A stretch of DNA of 64,000 nucleotides from Nocardia australiensis (GCF_020733705.1 NZ_JAJFZM010000001.1:2976001-3040000), one strand, 5' to 3'; positions 18,743 through 28,097 are shown, counted from the first letter of the stretch. Notes: generated by a model not told the origin, from the sequence alone. Program-made: numbers and translations.

Positions 18743-18981
18743 ATGGAAACGCCGGACGCCGCCGCGGTGCCCAAGTCGTTCGCGCTGATGTGGAGGCTCG
18801 ACGGAGCCGGACCCCGCGGGCCGAAGCGCGGACTGACGCTGGATCAGGTCATCGACGCGGCGCCATGTCCGAACAAGCCGTCGACCTCGACGAGGTCAGC
18901 TGGCGGGAGACCGACCTGCGATTCGGCCTCGACCGGCTGCTGGACGGTTGTGAACAGTTCATCCGATCATTCGAGAAGTAA
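18743..18981 (+). pseudogene. TetR-family regulator with internal deletion and frameshift
   Basis: The first part reads KSFALMWRLDGAG, PRGPKRGLTLDQVIDAA, the linker and first helix of TetR proteins that start a few residues before the HTH. It then jumps, in a different frame, to VSWRETDLRFGLDRLLDGCE ending at TAA 18981, which looks like the last helix of the same kind of protein. Roughly 150 codons of HTH core and ligand domain are missing. It is therefore a deletion scar just left of the toxin cassette. Confidence 0.65.
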
Positions 18982-19021
18982 GGATGTGCCGCAACGGATC
19001 CGCGCCACCGCACACGCAGGC

Positions 19022-19041
19022 CACCTGGCTGAAACCAGGTG
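19022..19041. repeat. Inverted repeat upstream of the toxin cassette
   Basis: CACCTGG-ctgaaa-CCAGGTG, 7-base perfect arms with a 6-base loop, 100 bases before the WXG100-like gene. It may be an operator for the cassette promoter or a weak terminator for the decayed TetR; no T-run follows. Confidence 0.4.
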
Positions 19042-19142
19042 TCACTGGTATTGAGGATAGGAGAAAGTCTTTGTCTATCCGTCGAGGATCGTTCGTGCGA
19101 TGATCGGACAAAGCTCATCGGGATGGGATCGAGGACACGGGG

Positions 19143-19457
19143 ATGGCTGACGAGGTGAAGGCGCTCGCGCCGAAATTGCGTAGTGTCGCCGGTGATCTGG
19201 ACGATGCCGCCGGTCATGTGCAGGACATTCTGACAACGTTGCGCGCGGCGCGGGCCAAGCATTGGGGGAAGTGGGGTAGCGACGACTTCGGAAAGAACTT
19301 CGCCGGTGGCGAGGGTTACGAAAAGTCGGACGCGAACCTCATCTCCGCGGTCGAATCCAAAATCGCTCTGCTGAAGTCGTATTCGACCGGGCTGCACGAT
19401 GCGGCCAAGGAGCTCGATCGGATGGAGGACGCGAACCGAACCGACTTCGAGACATAG
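19143..19457 (+). CDS. WXG100-like ESX (type VII) secretion partner
   Basis: 104 residues, predicted all-helical hairpin, no signal peptide. The central turn has WGKWGSDDFGKNFAGG in place of a bare WXG, as in the longer WXG100-like proteins that precede ESX toxins in Nocardia and Streptomyces. The C-terminal helix is rich in charged and Ala residues. It is the first gene of a three-gene cassette. I infer it helps deliver the large toxin through a type VII secretion machine encoded elsewhere. Confidence 0.8.
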   Translation: MADEVKALAPKLRSVAGDLDDAAGHVQDILTTLRAARAKHWGKWGSDDFGKNFAGGEGYEKSDANLISAVESKIALLKSYSTGLHDAAKELDRMEDANRTDFET

Positions 19458-19514
19458 CGCCCGGTCGCTCGGGAGGTCTCAGCACAGTGCGTCAGGGGAG
19501 TAGGGGACAACTAT

Positions 19515-20048
19515 ATGACGAACGACGCGGCGCGTGAGCGCTTGACGGACCTGATGGAATCCGTCCAGGCGGGCATCGCATCGATTGCGCAGGCGCAGCA
19601 GGAGCACGCCAAGCTGACCGCGACCGCCTCCGCGGCCGGCAAACGGGTGACCGTCGTCGTCAATGCCGACGGTGTCGTCATTCAGACTCGTTTCGGTTCC
19701 GGTATCGGAGACTTGACCTACGAGGAGATCGCGCGAGCTGTCACCACCGCCGCCCAGGACGCCGCCATACAGATGAAGCGCAAAACAACCGCGATCATCG
19801 ATGGGCTGCGCAAGGACCAGTCGCGCCTGCCGCGGCTGTCGGAGTTCATTCCCGGCATGCCCGACGTGCAGGACAGCTTCCCGACACCCCCGGAAGCGTC
19901 GACCGCGCCGCCTGCCGCACGCACCAAGGTGGCGGTCGCGGACGCCGATGAGATCGATGGAGCCATGGAGTTCACCGACGTGGTACCGGTGGATCATGTC
20001 CAGCTGGGCGCGAATGCCGATTCCGATGTCACCGAGTCGGGTTGGTAG
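19515..20048 (+). CDS. YbaB/EbfC-like protein
   Basis: 177 residues. The N-terminal 100 residues resemble YbaB/EbfC nucleoid-associated proteins: a helix (RERLTDLMESVQ), strands around KRVTVVVNADGVVIQTRF, then TYEEIARAVTTAAQDAAIQM. A Pro/Ala-rich acidic tail follows. Genes of this type regularly sit between the WXG100-like gene and ESX toxins in actinobacteria, where a chaperone or adaptor role is suspected but unproven. It is 57 bases after the first gene and 30 before the third. Confidence 0.75.
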   Translation: MTNDAARERLTDLMESVQAGIASIAQAQQEHAKLTATASAAGKRVTVVVNADGVVIQTRFGSGIGDLTYEEIARAVTTAAQDAAIQMKRKTTAIIDGLRKDQSRLPRLSEFIPGMPDVQDSFPTPPEASTAPPAARTKVAVADADEIDGAMEFTDVVPVDHVQLGANADSDVTESGW

Positions 20049-20078
20049 GGTGCGGAATTCGCGTGGCCGGGGTAGCTG

Positions 20079-23000
20079 ATGTCGAAGATTACGGCACTAT
20101 GGGAATGGATTCCGTCGGACATTCTCACGGCCCTCAATTTCGGCATGGCCTATCCGGATGGCGACGAGGATGACCTGTTCGATCTCGGCGACGCCTGGAA
20201 GGCGGCTGCGGATGCCCTGGTGAAGGCGGAGCCGCAGCTGCGGCAGGTCACCGACGCGACGCAGAAGTTCTATACCGGTGACGGAGCCGTCGAGGCAAAG
20301 CGAGAGTTCGATAAGCTGTTCAGCGGCGAGCATTCGATCCAGCAGACCGCGCAGGCGCTGCAAGAACTCGGCCGCTACGTCCGCAAGGGCGGAACCGATC
20401 TCGAGCACACCAAGATCATGGAAGCCACCTTCGCGGGCATCACGGTCTATGCCGTCTATCAATTGCTCGCGTCATTGCCGTGGGGGCCGGCGGCAGTGCC
20501 GCTGGCGCTCGGTACTGGGCGGGTCGCTGTCGGCCGCGCCGCCGAGGAGGGGCTCGGCAGGCTGGCACTGGAGGCAGGCAAGGTCGGCCTGAAAAATACG
20601 TTGAAGCCCTATCTCAAGCAGATCGCGATTGCCGGACTGAAAATGGGCGGGGCGGGGGCCGGGCTCGATTTCACGATTCAGGCCGGGCAGATCCTGGCCG
20701 GCCATCGGGACGACGGATTCGATCTCGCGCAGACCTTGAGCACCGGCGTCCAGTGGGCGGCGGGCGGGTTGGTCGGCGCGCCGGTCGGCATGGGTGTGCA
20801 GCGTCTGCTCGGATCGAGGCTGACTCCGGCGTTGCGGGGGCTGATCAGCGGCGTGACCGGTGGTGCCGCAGGCGGTTTCGGCATGTACGGAGCCGGTATC
20901 GGATACCAGATCGCCGATCAGTGGGTACGCACCGGGCACGTCGACATGAGCAAGGTCGATACGAAGCTGCAGTGGCAGATGATCGGCGCCGGTGCGGCCC
21001 TCGGCGGGATGCATGGCGTGCGCGCCGGTGCCCGGCCGCAACCGGCGCCGACGATGAGCGCGGAGTCGCCCGGTACTTCGACAGCCGGTGCCCACTCGAA
21101 GAATCCGGGGGTCGTCACACCGGACAGTATGAGCGAGGGTAAGCAGCTCTTCCGCGAAGTCAGCAAGAACGTCCACCCCGACAAGTTCGATCCGGGGCGC
21201 GAACATGATCGTGCGGAGGGCTTGTTCAAACGGGCTTCCGAGGTCAAGGCGGAGGCAAACCAGGGCGGCAAGGGCGACCAGTACAGCGACGTGCATGTTG
21301 CCGCGCTGAAGGGCATTCTTACGGAATGGCATGAGCGCACGCCGTTCGACGGCAGCACGGTGCGTCCCGACACCGGCACCACCGGAACTGGCGCGGAATC
21401 GTCTGCTCGGACCACCGATTCCGGTGCCAGGCCGGCACCCGCCGATCGCGGCACCGCAGTCGCTCCGGTCGACGGCGGCCCGAAGTCGGCGCCTCCCGTG
21501 GAAAAAGGACCGAGACCCGTAGGGCCGCAACGGGGTCCCGGGTTGCGGGGCACCTCGACCGACGTGCAGCCGAGCTCGGCTGCGAAGCCGGTGCCCCTGG
21601 CCGGGGTGAGCGGCGAAGCAGTTGGCAAAGGCGACTCGAATCTCGTTGCTGGACAACAAGATAAACCCGTACCGCTCAACCCGGCCGAGCTCGGAGCGCA
21701 GCAGCTCGGTACGCCCGTCGAGCCCGAATCCCATGGTGCGGGTCTTGCGCCCGAGCCGGGCTCCGAGCGTGACCTCGTCGGCGCCGGTGACCGAAATTCC
21801 GGTGCCGCGAGCAATGTCGATGAGTTTCGTGGTGACTCGCGCCGGGGTATCGAGGATCTCAACGACGCGACCGTGCGGCGCGAGATCGACAACAATCTGC
21901 AATTGATCACCGCCGACCGGATGCCGTGGGTTCCCGAGGAAAAAGCCTTCGTCATGGAAGACGGCCGCAGGATCAATATCCGGGTCGCCGAGCACGCACT
22001 GGAGAACAAGGTCGCCGAATTCGCGCAGCGCGAGGATGGCGGATATGACGTGCAGATCTCGCCGCGGGCGCGGGACGGGGATGTGGCACGGGCGGTCGCG
22101 CACGAGCTGGAAGAGATACGGCTGGCCGAGGATCCGTTGGTGCTGACCGACCCGACCACTGAGCGACCATCGGTGATGACATCGCACCTCGGTGGCCGCT
22201 TCGCGGAGTTGAGGGTGCTCGACGGGCAGCTCAGCCACGCCATGTTCGATTCGGCGCGGGCAGCCGAATTATTCGGGCGGCGTAGCGATCTCGCGGATCT
22301 GATGAGACGTCTGGGCCTGCGGCTCGGCCCGGAGTCCGCCGATCGATGGGCGTTGCTCGCCGGGCACAGTCCGGAACTGGCCGGTCGGCTGAAATCCGGG
22401 CTCGAGCGCGATCCGCTACTCAGTACGCCGGAGCAGTCCGGTGTCGACCCGCACTCGTTGGACCAGCAACCCATCGCTGAATTCGGTCTCGATGACGGCC
22501 GGGTGCCGACGGATTTCTCCGACACGCGTGCGGTGATCGGGTTCTACAATGAGCTGCTCGACGCGGCGAAGGTGGCGTGCGAAGGCACCGGCCGTGGCGC
22601 CCTCGAGGAGGTTCAGCAGTTCACGCTGCAGCGTGTGTTGTCGCGTATTTTCACCGACAACCCGGACGTCTGGGTACTCAAGGGCGGGCAATCGATGCTG
22701 GCCCGCATCCCTGATGCTCGTCCGAGCACGGATATCGATCTGGTCCGGATCGACGGCGGCGACCGGGAGACGATGGCCCGCGACTATTACGCGGCACTCG
22801 AGCGTGACCACGGCGACTACCTGAGATTCGAATTGGTCCCGGATGCCAGGTTGGATCTCGACAGCGGGGGCGTCCGCTTGTTCCATAAAGCCTTCATCGG
22901 TGACCGAGAAGTGATGACGTTCGGCATCGACCTCAACGGCGAGCGTGAAATCCCGATGCACGCCGCCCCGGAGATCCTGCCTTTTCCGGAGCAGATTTTC

Positions 23001-26000
23001 CGCACCGACAGCATGGGACTCGAACCGCGGCTGCGCCTGCTTTCGGTCCAGGATGCGTTGGCGCACAAGGTCGCCGGAATGTACACCTACGGATACCGGA
23101 ACGAGAAGCCCCCGAACTGCAACGACTGTGTATTCAAGGAGTCTATCGGCAAGTGGGCCTGCCAGAAGGCCGGAAGCGAGCTGCCGTATCGTCCGCAGGA
23201 CCTGGCCGATGTGCTTGTGCTTGCGCAACATTCGTCGTTCGACGGCGAAACGATGCAGAACTATCTGCGCAAGGAGATCGCCTGGCGGCAGAGCACTGGA
23301 GTCATGGTGCCGGTGCCCGAGCGGTTCGAACTGCCCAACCAGGATTGGGCGCACTGGTTCGGTGAGCATCTCAAAGCGACCGACGCGCTTCCGTTCCGCA
23401 CGCTGCAGGAGGCTTTGCCCCTAGCGGACGAATTTCTCTCGCCGCTGTTCAGCCGCGAGCCGTTACACGGGCAGTGGGATCCCCAGCAGCGGCGCTGGGT
23501 CGTCGAAAATGACATGCCCGCAAGTGATTCGACCTCCAGCGTCGAGGCTCCTGGTGCACACTCGGAGGTACTCGCCGCAGATGTCGAGGCAACCAAGACC
23601 CCGGCGGAGCCGGAAGGTGTTCGCATCATCGAGGGCACTGGTGAAGGTCCGCCATCGCCGGTCGTCGTCGGACCGCGACGAATTGCGAAGCTGGACGCGC
23701 TTGCGGGACACGCGAACCCGGCCCGTAGCCTGGATGCCTTCCTCGACCGACTCGCGGCCGATAACACGAAGTCCGTCGAGGACAAGGTTTTCGCGGTAAA
23801 AAAAGAGCTGATAGCGGTCGGTGAGGCACCCGCGGAAATATCGAGCATGGATAACAAACACCTCCGCTTCTACTCGCACCAAAGCGGTGAGGAATACATC
23901 CATAGCTTGGCGCTGATCGCCGACCGGGGGACCACGGTCGAAATCGCCTACCAGTCCGTTCGATCGTTCGACGCGAACCGGTCCGACGCCCACCAATCCC
24001 ACATCGGCTATCTCGGCGAGCTTCCCGAAGGTATGCGGGCCGATCAGGGCAATGCCGTGGCATTTTCGCGCTGGTCGCGTGGCCTGGAGACCCAGAACAT
24101 CCCGCATGCCGAGATGGTCAGGGACCTGCTCGGACTGCAGGCCGAGCCACTGCGATCGGCGCTGCGGATCCGGGATCGCCTCATCGCGGACTACGGCATC
24201 GATCCCAGCCGTATCCAGGTGGTGCGCGGCGAGGAGGGCCGCGACCCCACCTACACCTCGTCGCGCTGGCAGCGCGCGCACCTGTTCACGCTCAGTGAGA
24301 TCCGCGACCATCCCATCGAAACGCGTCAGGCCATCGTCGACGCCATACTCGGCGAGGGAGAGACTGCGGAAAGCCACAGTGCGCGTGTGAGATCGGTCCT
24401 CGATCGACTGTTCGACGCACACGAGGGCGGCAATGCGGGTGCGAAGAAGTACACGCTGGTGTGGGTCCGTGACTCGCGGCCGTTCGGGCAGCGCGGAGCC
24501 GAGCTGGATACCAGGCCGCAGCATGTTCGTCTGCTGGTCGAATATCTCGGTGCTAAGCAACCGGACCGGCGGATCGTGCTCGTCGGTGACAATCTCTTCG
24601 AAGGCAGGCCCGAACTGCGCGATGAGTGGGAAAACGCCGGGCTATTGGACGTTGTCGATACGAAAACACTCGTCAAGTTCTGGGAGCCGGAAGGTCTGAC
24701 GCGTGCCGAGCAAGCACTGTTCTTCCACCGGCTGACCAGTGAGCGCAATGTGGTGCAGATCGGTATGGAGAGCGGGGCGTTGGAGACGCCGACGGTTCTC
24801 GGCGTCCCGACGGCGTACACCTCGGCGACGGAATACGGTGGCAACAAGGCGAACCGGTGGATGCACTACTCCGAACCTTGGGAGTACGGCCACCACGTCG
24901 CAGTGACCGACGGCCACGGCAACCCCGTCTACGATCGCGACACCGGCGCGCCGAGAACGCAGTTCCATCCCGAGGGTGAGCAACGGCGAGCGCCGCTCAA
25001 CACGATCGAACGCGTCCCCGTCGGACCGGACCTGCCCGATCCGGCGAATCGGCGCGGTCAACCCGTCGCGGTCTATCGGCCTGCCAAGGTCTCGGTCACC
25101 GCAAGCCGAATCCTGAGCCTGATCGAGACCGGCGAGTTGGACCGCTGGTCGCAGCGGCTGGGGCGGTCCGCGGAACTCAAGAGTGAGCAGTGGCAGCCGT
25201 GGAGCGATCGGGACTGGAACAACAGCCGACGGTACGCGGACCAATTGAATCGCTGGCTGCACACCGAGGCGACCACGCCCGAACAGATCGCCACCAAGTG
25301 GGATGCCATCCGGTTGGCACTGAAAGGCGTTGTCGAGCCGGGATATACGGCCGACGAAACCTATCACGGCCCCTCGATCGTGCACCCTTACTTCACGTTG
25401 TACACCGAACACGAGGCGCCCGCCCATACCGCGAACCGGATTGCCACTGCCTACGCCGCCGACCCACCGGCGCGTGCCGGGGCCGTTGCCGATGCGCTCG
25501 CGGAGACCTTCGACGCCGCGGGATTGCGTGATCAGGCCGCGAAGGATCTGTCGGCCTTCCGGCTGGAGCCCTCGGAGCTCGAGCATCTGCACGAAGCGAT
25601 CGACCGTGTGGTCGCGCGCAATCCGATCTTCCGGATCGAGCCGTACGACGCGCCGCCCGGCGGTTCGGCGTGGGAGGCGCCGGGAGCGGCGACGCATTCC
25701 AAATTCCCACAGCTGGACCGGCTTTCGGTGCCCGACTACTACCTCACGCACATCTTGGATGGTGATACCGGTGGTGGGCACCGCTACGGAACGGGCGCGC
25801 CGGGCAAGACGGAGTTCCCCGAGCGCTGGGACGACGACACCGTCGTTTCGTACATCAAGGAGATCGCCGCCGCGCCGGACCGGGCGCTGTTCCAGGCCAA
25901 CGGGTATTGGAACGTCATCGGCGCGCGCGACGGTGTGACGATGACCGTGATCGTTCGGCCCGACGGCCGGGTTCGCGCGGCTTGGCCCGAATACGGCACC

Positions 26001-26066
26001 GGGGTGTTCCGGAATCCGCCACCCGGATCGTCGGCTGGGCGAAGTGAGGTACCAGGGCCTGCGTGA
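20079..26066 (+). CDS. Giant ESX polymorphic toxin with AbiEii-like NTase and EndoU nuclease domains
   Basis: 1,995 residues. Residues 1-100: WXG100-like helical domain like the CpnT N-terminus (WIPSDILTALNFG). 110-320: Gly/Ala-rich hydrophobic segments. About 345-415: J-domain-like block with HPDK at 366. 420-600: Pro/Gly/Ser linker. About 665-680: VAHELEE, possibly a degenerate zincin. 830-1150: AbiEii-like nucleotidyltransferase (LKGGQSML about 866, STDIDLV about 885, later AHKVAGMY and RPQDLADVL). 1200-1640: segment with VLVGDNLF and QIGMESGALETP resembling nucleotide-sugar glycosyltransferases. 1880-1975: EndoU-type RNase (HILDGDTGGGH, EFPERWDDD, WNVIGARDGV). Presumably secreted by type VII secretion; each enzyme role is inferred from motifs. 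The EndoU end is probably the toxic tip. Confidence 0.85.
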   Translation: MSKITALWEWIPSDILTALNFGMAYPDGDEDDLFDLGDAWKAAADALVKAEPQLRQVTDATQKFYTGDGAVEAKREFDKLFSGEHSIQQTAQALQELGRYVRKGGTDLEHTKIMEATFAGITVYAVYQLLASLPWGPAAVPLALGTGRVAVGRAAEEGLGRLALEAGKVGLKNTLKPYLKQIAIAGLKMGGAGAGLDFTIQAGQILAGHRDDGFDLAQTLSTGVQWAAGGLVGAPVGMGVQRLLGSRLTPALRGLISGVTGGAAGGFGMYGAGIGYQIADQWVRTGHVDMSKVDTKLQWQMIGAGAALGGMHGVRAGARPQPAPTMSAESPGTSTAGAHSKNPGVVTPDSMSEGKQLFREVSKNVHPDKFDPGREHDRAEGLFKRASEVKAEANQGGKGDQYSDVHVAALKGILTEWHERTPFDGSTVRPDTGTTGTGAESSARTTDSGARPAPADRGTAVAPVDGGPKSAPPVEKGPRPVGPQRGPGLRGTSTDVQPSSAAKPVPLAGVSGEAVGKGDSNLVAGQQDKPVPLNPAELGAQQLGTPVEPESHGAGLAPEPGSERDLVGAGDRNSGAASNVDEFRGDSRRGIEDLNDATVRREIDNNLQLITADRMPWVPEEKAFVMEDGRRINIRVAEHALENKVAEFAQREDGGYDVQISPRARDGDVARAVAHELEEIRLAEDPLVLTDPTTERPSVMTSHLGGRFAELRVLDGQLSHAMFDSARAAELFGRRSDLADLMRRLGLRLGPESADRWALLAGHSPELAGRLKSGLERDPLLSTPEQSGVDPHSLDQQPIAEFGLDDGRVPTDFSDTRAVIGFYNELLDAAKVACEGTGRGALEEVQQFTLQRVLSRIFTDNPDVWVLKGGQSMLARIPDARPSTDIDLVRIDGGDRETMARDYYAALERDHGDYLRFELVPDARLDLDSGGVRLFHKAFIGDREVMTFGIDLNGEREIPMHAAPEILPFPEQIFRTDSMGLEPRLRLLSVQDALAHKVAGMYTYGYRNEKPPNCNDCVFKESIGKWACQKAGSELPYRPQDLADVLVLAQHSSFDGETMQNYLRKEIAWRQSTGVMVPVPERFELPNQDWAHWFGEHLKATDALPFRTLQEALPLADEFLSPLFSREPLHGQWDPQQRRWVVENDMPASDSTSSVEAPGAHSEVLAADVEATKTPAEPEGVRIIEGTGEGPPSPVVVGPRRIAKLDALAGHANPARSLDAFLDRLAADNTKSVEDKVFAVKKELIAVGEAPAEISSMDNKHLRFYSHQSGEEYIHSLALIADRGTTVEIAYQSVRSFDANRSDAHQSHIGYLGELPEGMRADQGNAVAFSRWSRGLETQNIPHAEMVRDLLGLQAEPLRSALRIRDRLIADYGIDPSRIQVVRGEEGRDPTYTSSRWQRAHLFTLSEIRDHPIETRQAIVDAILGEGETAESHSARVRSVLDRLFDAHEGGNAGAKKYTLVWVRDSRPFGQRGAELDTRPQHVRLLVEYLGAKQPDRRIVLVGDNLFEGRPELRDEWENAGLLDVVDTKTLVKFWEPEGLTRAEQALFFHRLTSERNVVQIGMESGALETPTVLGVPTAYTSATEYGGNKANRWMHYSEPWEYGHHVAVTDGHGNPVYDRDTGAPRTQFHPEGEQRRAPLNTIERVPVGPDLPDPANRRGQPVAVYRPAKVSVTASRILSLIETGELDRWSQRLGRSAELKSEQWQPWSDRDWNNSRRYADQLNRWLHTEATTPEQIATKWDAIRLALKGVVEPGYTADETYHGPSIVHPYFTLYTEHEAPAHTANRIATAYAADPPARAGAVADALAETFDAAGLRDQAAKDLSAFRLEPSELEHLHEAIDRVVARNPIFRIEPYDAPPGGSAWEAPGAATHSKFPQLDRLSVPDYYLTHILDGDTGGGHRYGTGAPGKTEFPERWDDDTVVSYIKEIAAAPDRALFQANGYWNVIGARDGVTMTVIVRPDGRVRAAWPEYGTGVFRNPPPGSSAGRSEVPGPA

Positions 26067-26077
26067 CCGGCAGCGGG

Positions 26078-26920
26078 TCAGTGTCGGTGCGCTCCGCGGG
26101 CTCGCCCGATGATCTCGGCAGCGATATCCGCGCTGATCCGCTGATTGCCGGGTGCGGCCGAATCCGGTGAGCCGTCACGCAATTCGAGCAGAATTTGATC
26201 GACCTGTGGTCGGACCTCGGCAATCTTCTCGGGATACATCAGTTCGGCGTAGGTGCGCAGATTTCGCGGCGACAACGACTCCGGACGCAAATCCGGCATG
26301 AAATAGTCGACGAAATGCACCCCACCGGTCGGCAGGCCGTACTCGTCGGCGATATATGCCAGATCCTCGAACAGGGTGCGCAGATTCACCAGGTCTCGCC
26401 GGACGGCATCGCTGAAGACTCGGCTGATGTCGTCTCGCGCGGTCCATTCCGCGACGAGGTCGAGAATGATGCGGTGCGGTGTCGTAACCGGCACGCCTTC
26501 GTGAATCCCGACCTCGTCGGGGGTCAACGGCGCGACGGTGATACGCACCGCCCGTGGCGCGGTACGTTCCACCGGTGCGGTGAATCGGACGCCGGTTGAT
26601 TTCACGGCACCGAGACCCATGAGGGCGCAAGCGGATTCGTGCGACAACACCGCGTCCTCGTGCAGGTTGGCCGATCGCTCCCAACGGTATGTCTCGGGTG
26701 AAATCGCGAGCCAAGCCGCGTAGGGATAGGCGAACCTCGGGCCGTAGGAGCTTCCCGAAATCTGGTAGACGGACCAGTCGAGCTCGCGGATGAGGCCGAA
26801 TTCCGTGAAACGGCCGAGCATTACGTCATCCACGCCCGCCCGTTTGGCTTGCGCCGCGGTGATCAGACCGTTTTGGCGCGCTGCCGTAATCGACAATTGG
26901 TAGAAATGTTCCTCCCACAT
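26078..26920 (-). CDS. Type IV toxin-antitoxin AbiEi-family antitoxin
   Basis: 280 residues from ATG 26920 with an excellent Shine-Dalgarno (GGAGG). The N-terminal winged helix (ITAARQNGLITAAQAKRAGV, MLGRFTEFGLI) is followed by an AbiEi-type body: FAYPYAAWLAISPETYRWER, VLSHESACALMGLG and TTPHRIILDLVAEW. AbiEi proteins repress their own operon and counter AbiEii nucleotidyltransferases. Here the gene converges on the giant toxin with 11 bases between stops, and that toxin contains an AbiEii-like segment. I infer a functional link; autonomous AbiEi-like regulators also exist. Confidence 0.8.
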   Translation of the reverse strand: MWEEHFYQLSITAARQNGLITAAQAKRAGVDDVMLGRFTEFGLIRELDWSVYQISGSSYGPRFAYPYAAWLAISPETYRWERSANLHEDAVLSHESACALMGLGAVKSTGVRFTAPVERTAPRAVRITVAPLTPDEVGIHEGVPVTTPHRIILDLVAEWTARDDISRVFSDAVRRDLVNLRTLFEDLAYIADEYGLPTGGVHFVDYFMPDLRPESLSPRNLRTYAELMYPEKIAEVRPQVDQILLELRDGSPDSAAPGNQRISADIAAEIIGRARGAHRH

Positions 26921-27043
26921 CGAATCCTCCAGGCACGCGAGCGATATCGGTAGCGCTGCCAACACTACTGTAGAGCCCGCCGAGTGGGCGCGTAGGCTGT
27001 GAACGAGGTCGAGCGTCCCGTTGTCGCAGGGGAGGATCGCACG

Positions 27044-27598
27044 ATGTCGAATGGCTTGCCGCTGGCGCGCACGAATGCCGAAGCGCATTTGTTTCTGAAG
27101 CTACAACTGTGCAGGCAGTGTGGGGAAAGCCGGTGCGAGTTCCGTAGCTCGGTGGTCTACGTCGGTGACGTGCTCGCCAGTCGCTACACCGGCCGTTGCC
27201 CACGCTGCGACGTCGAGCGAGTCTACGAATTCCAGCTGCCCGACGAGGTACCGCCGCCCCATGGCGATGGCGTGCGGTTCGGCGGCGACGAGCCCTCGCA
27301 GCTCATGGATCCCGGTGTCTGGCTGTGGTATTCGGATGTCGCCGCGAAACAGGCACCGCTCGATACCAAGGGGCTCGACGAACAAGCCATACGTTCGGCC
27401 CGGCATGCCCTGGCTACCGCGCTGGCTGCCGTCGAGGAGGTGCTGAAGTTCATACCGCCGGGTGCGGACGCGGTAGCCGCTTCGGCCTTCACCTCACCCG
27501 ACGGCCGGGCCGTATACGACAGTGAACCGGGCAGATTCTCGCGATCGAGACTGTCCGCGATCCGTGATTATTACGCCGACCAGCGCGCGAACGGTTGA
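27044..27598 (+). CDS. Zinc-ribbon protein of unknown function near the toxin cassette
   Basis: About 184 residues from ATG 27044, chosen because GGGGAGG precedes it; an in-frame GTG lies at 26999. Two CxxC pairs are visible (CRQCGE near residue 25 and CPRCDVE near 50), which would form a zinc ribbon. It has no signal peptide and no membrane segment. The remainder is acidic with a helical stretch (QAIRSARHALATALAAVEEV). It is divergent from the AbiEi gene, so it shares that regulatory gap. I do not recognise the family; an immunity role for the EndoU tip is only a guess from position. Confidence 0.65.
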   Translation: MSNGLPLARTNAEAHLFLKLQLCRQCGESRCEFRSSVVYVGDVLASRYTGRCPRCDVERVYEFQLPDEVPPPHGDGVRFGGDEPSQLMDPGVWLWYSDVAAKQAPLDTKGLDEQAIRSARHALATALAAVEEVLKFIPPGADAVAASAFTSPDGRAVYDSEPGRFSRSRLSAIRDYYADQRANG

Positions 27599-27614
27599 CA
27601 CACCCGTCTCGGGC

Positions 27615-28097
27615 CTAGATCGACAGGTCGCGGCGCAGCTTGGCGACGTGACCGGTGGCACGCACGTTGTATTGGGCGACTTCGATCTTGCCCGCCTCGT
27701 CCACCAGGAAGGTGGAGCGGATGACGCCGACGACGGTCTTGCCGTACATCGTCTTCTCGCCGAACGCGCCCCACGCGGTCAGCGTAGTGCGGTCGGGATC
27801 CGACAGCAGCGGGAAGGTGAGCTTCTCCGCGTCACGGAATTTGGCGAGCTTGGCCGGTTTGTCCGGCGAGATGCCGACCACCTCGATGCCCGCCCCCGCC
27901 AGTTCGGCGAGGTTGTCGCGGAAATCGCAGGCCTGTTTGGTGCAGCCCGGGGTGCTTGCGGCAGGGTAGAAGTAGACGATCACCTTCCGGCCCCGATAGT
28001 CCGACAGCGATACGTCTTTGCCGTCCGCGTCGGGCAGAGTGAAGTCGGGGGCGGGATCACCGGGGGAGAGTCGATGTTTGTCGGTCACGTCTTGCAC
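27615..28097 (-). CDS. bcp: Thioredoxin-dependent peroxiredoxin (Bcp/PrxQ)
   Basis: Reduces hydrogen and organic peroxides in the cytosol. 160 residues with [29 protein letters not shown] (peroxidatic Cys in PGCT and resolving Cys five residues later, the PrxQ arrangement) and the conserved Arg in [10 protein letters not shown]. Start is GTG 28097 or the in-frame GTG 28088. It is convergent with the zinc-ribbon gene (16 bases between) and divergent from the DUF3618 gene. Confidence 0.95.
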   Translation of the reverse strand: MQDVTDKHRLSPGDPAPDFTLPDADGKDVSLSDYRGRKVIVYFYPAASTPGCTKQACDFRDNLAELAGAGIEVVGISPDKPAKLAKFRDAEKLTFPLLSDPDRTTLTAWGAFGEKTMYGKTVVGVIRSTFLVDEAGKIEVAQYNVRATGHVAKLRRDLSI

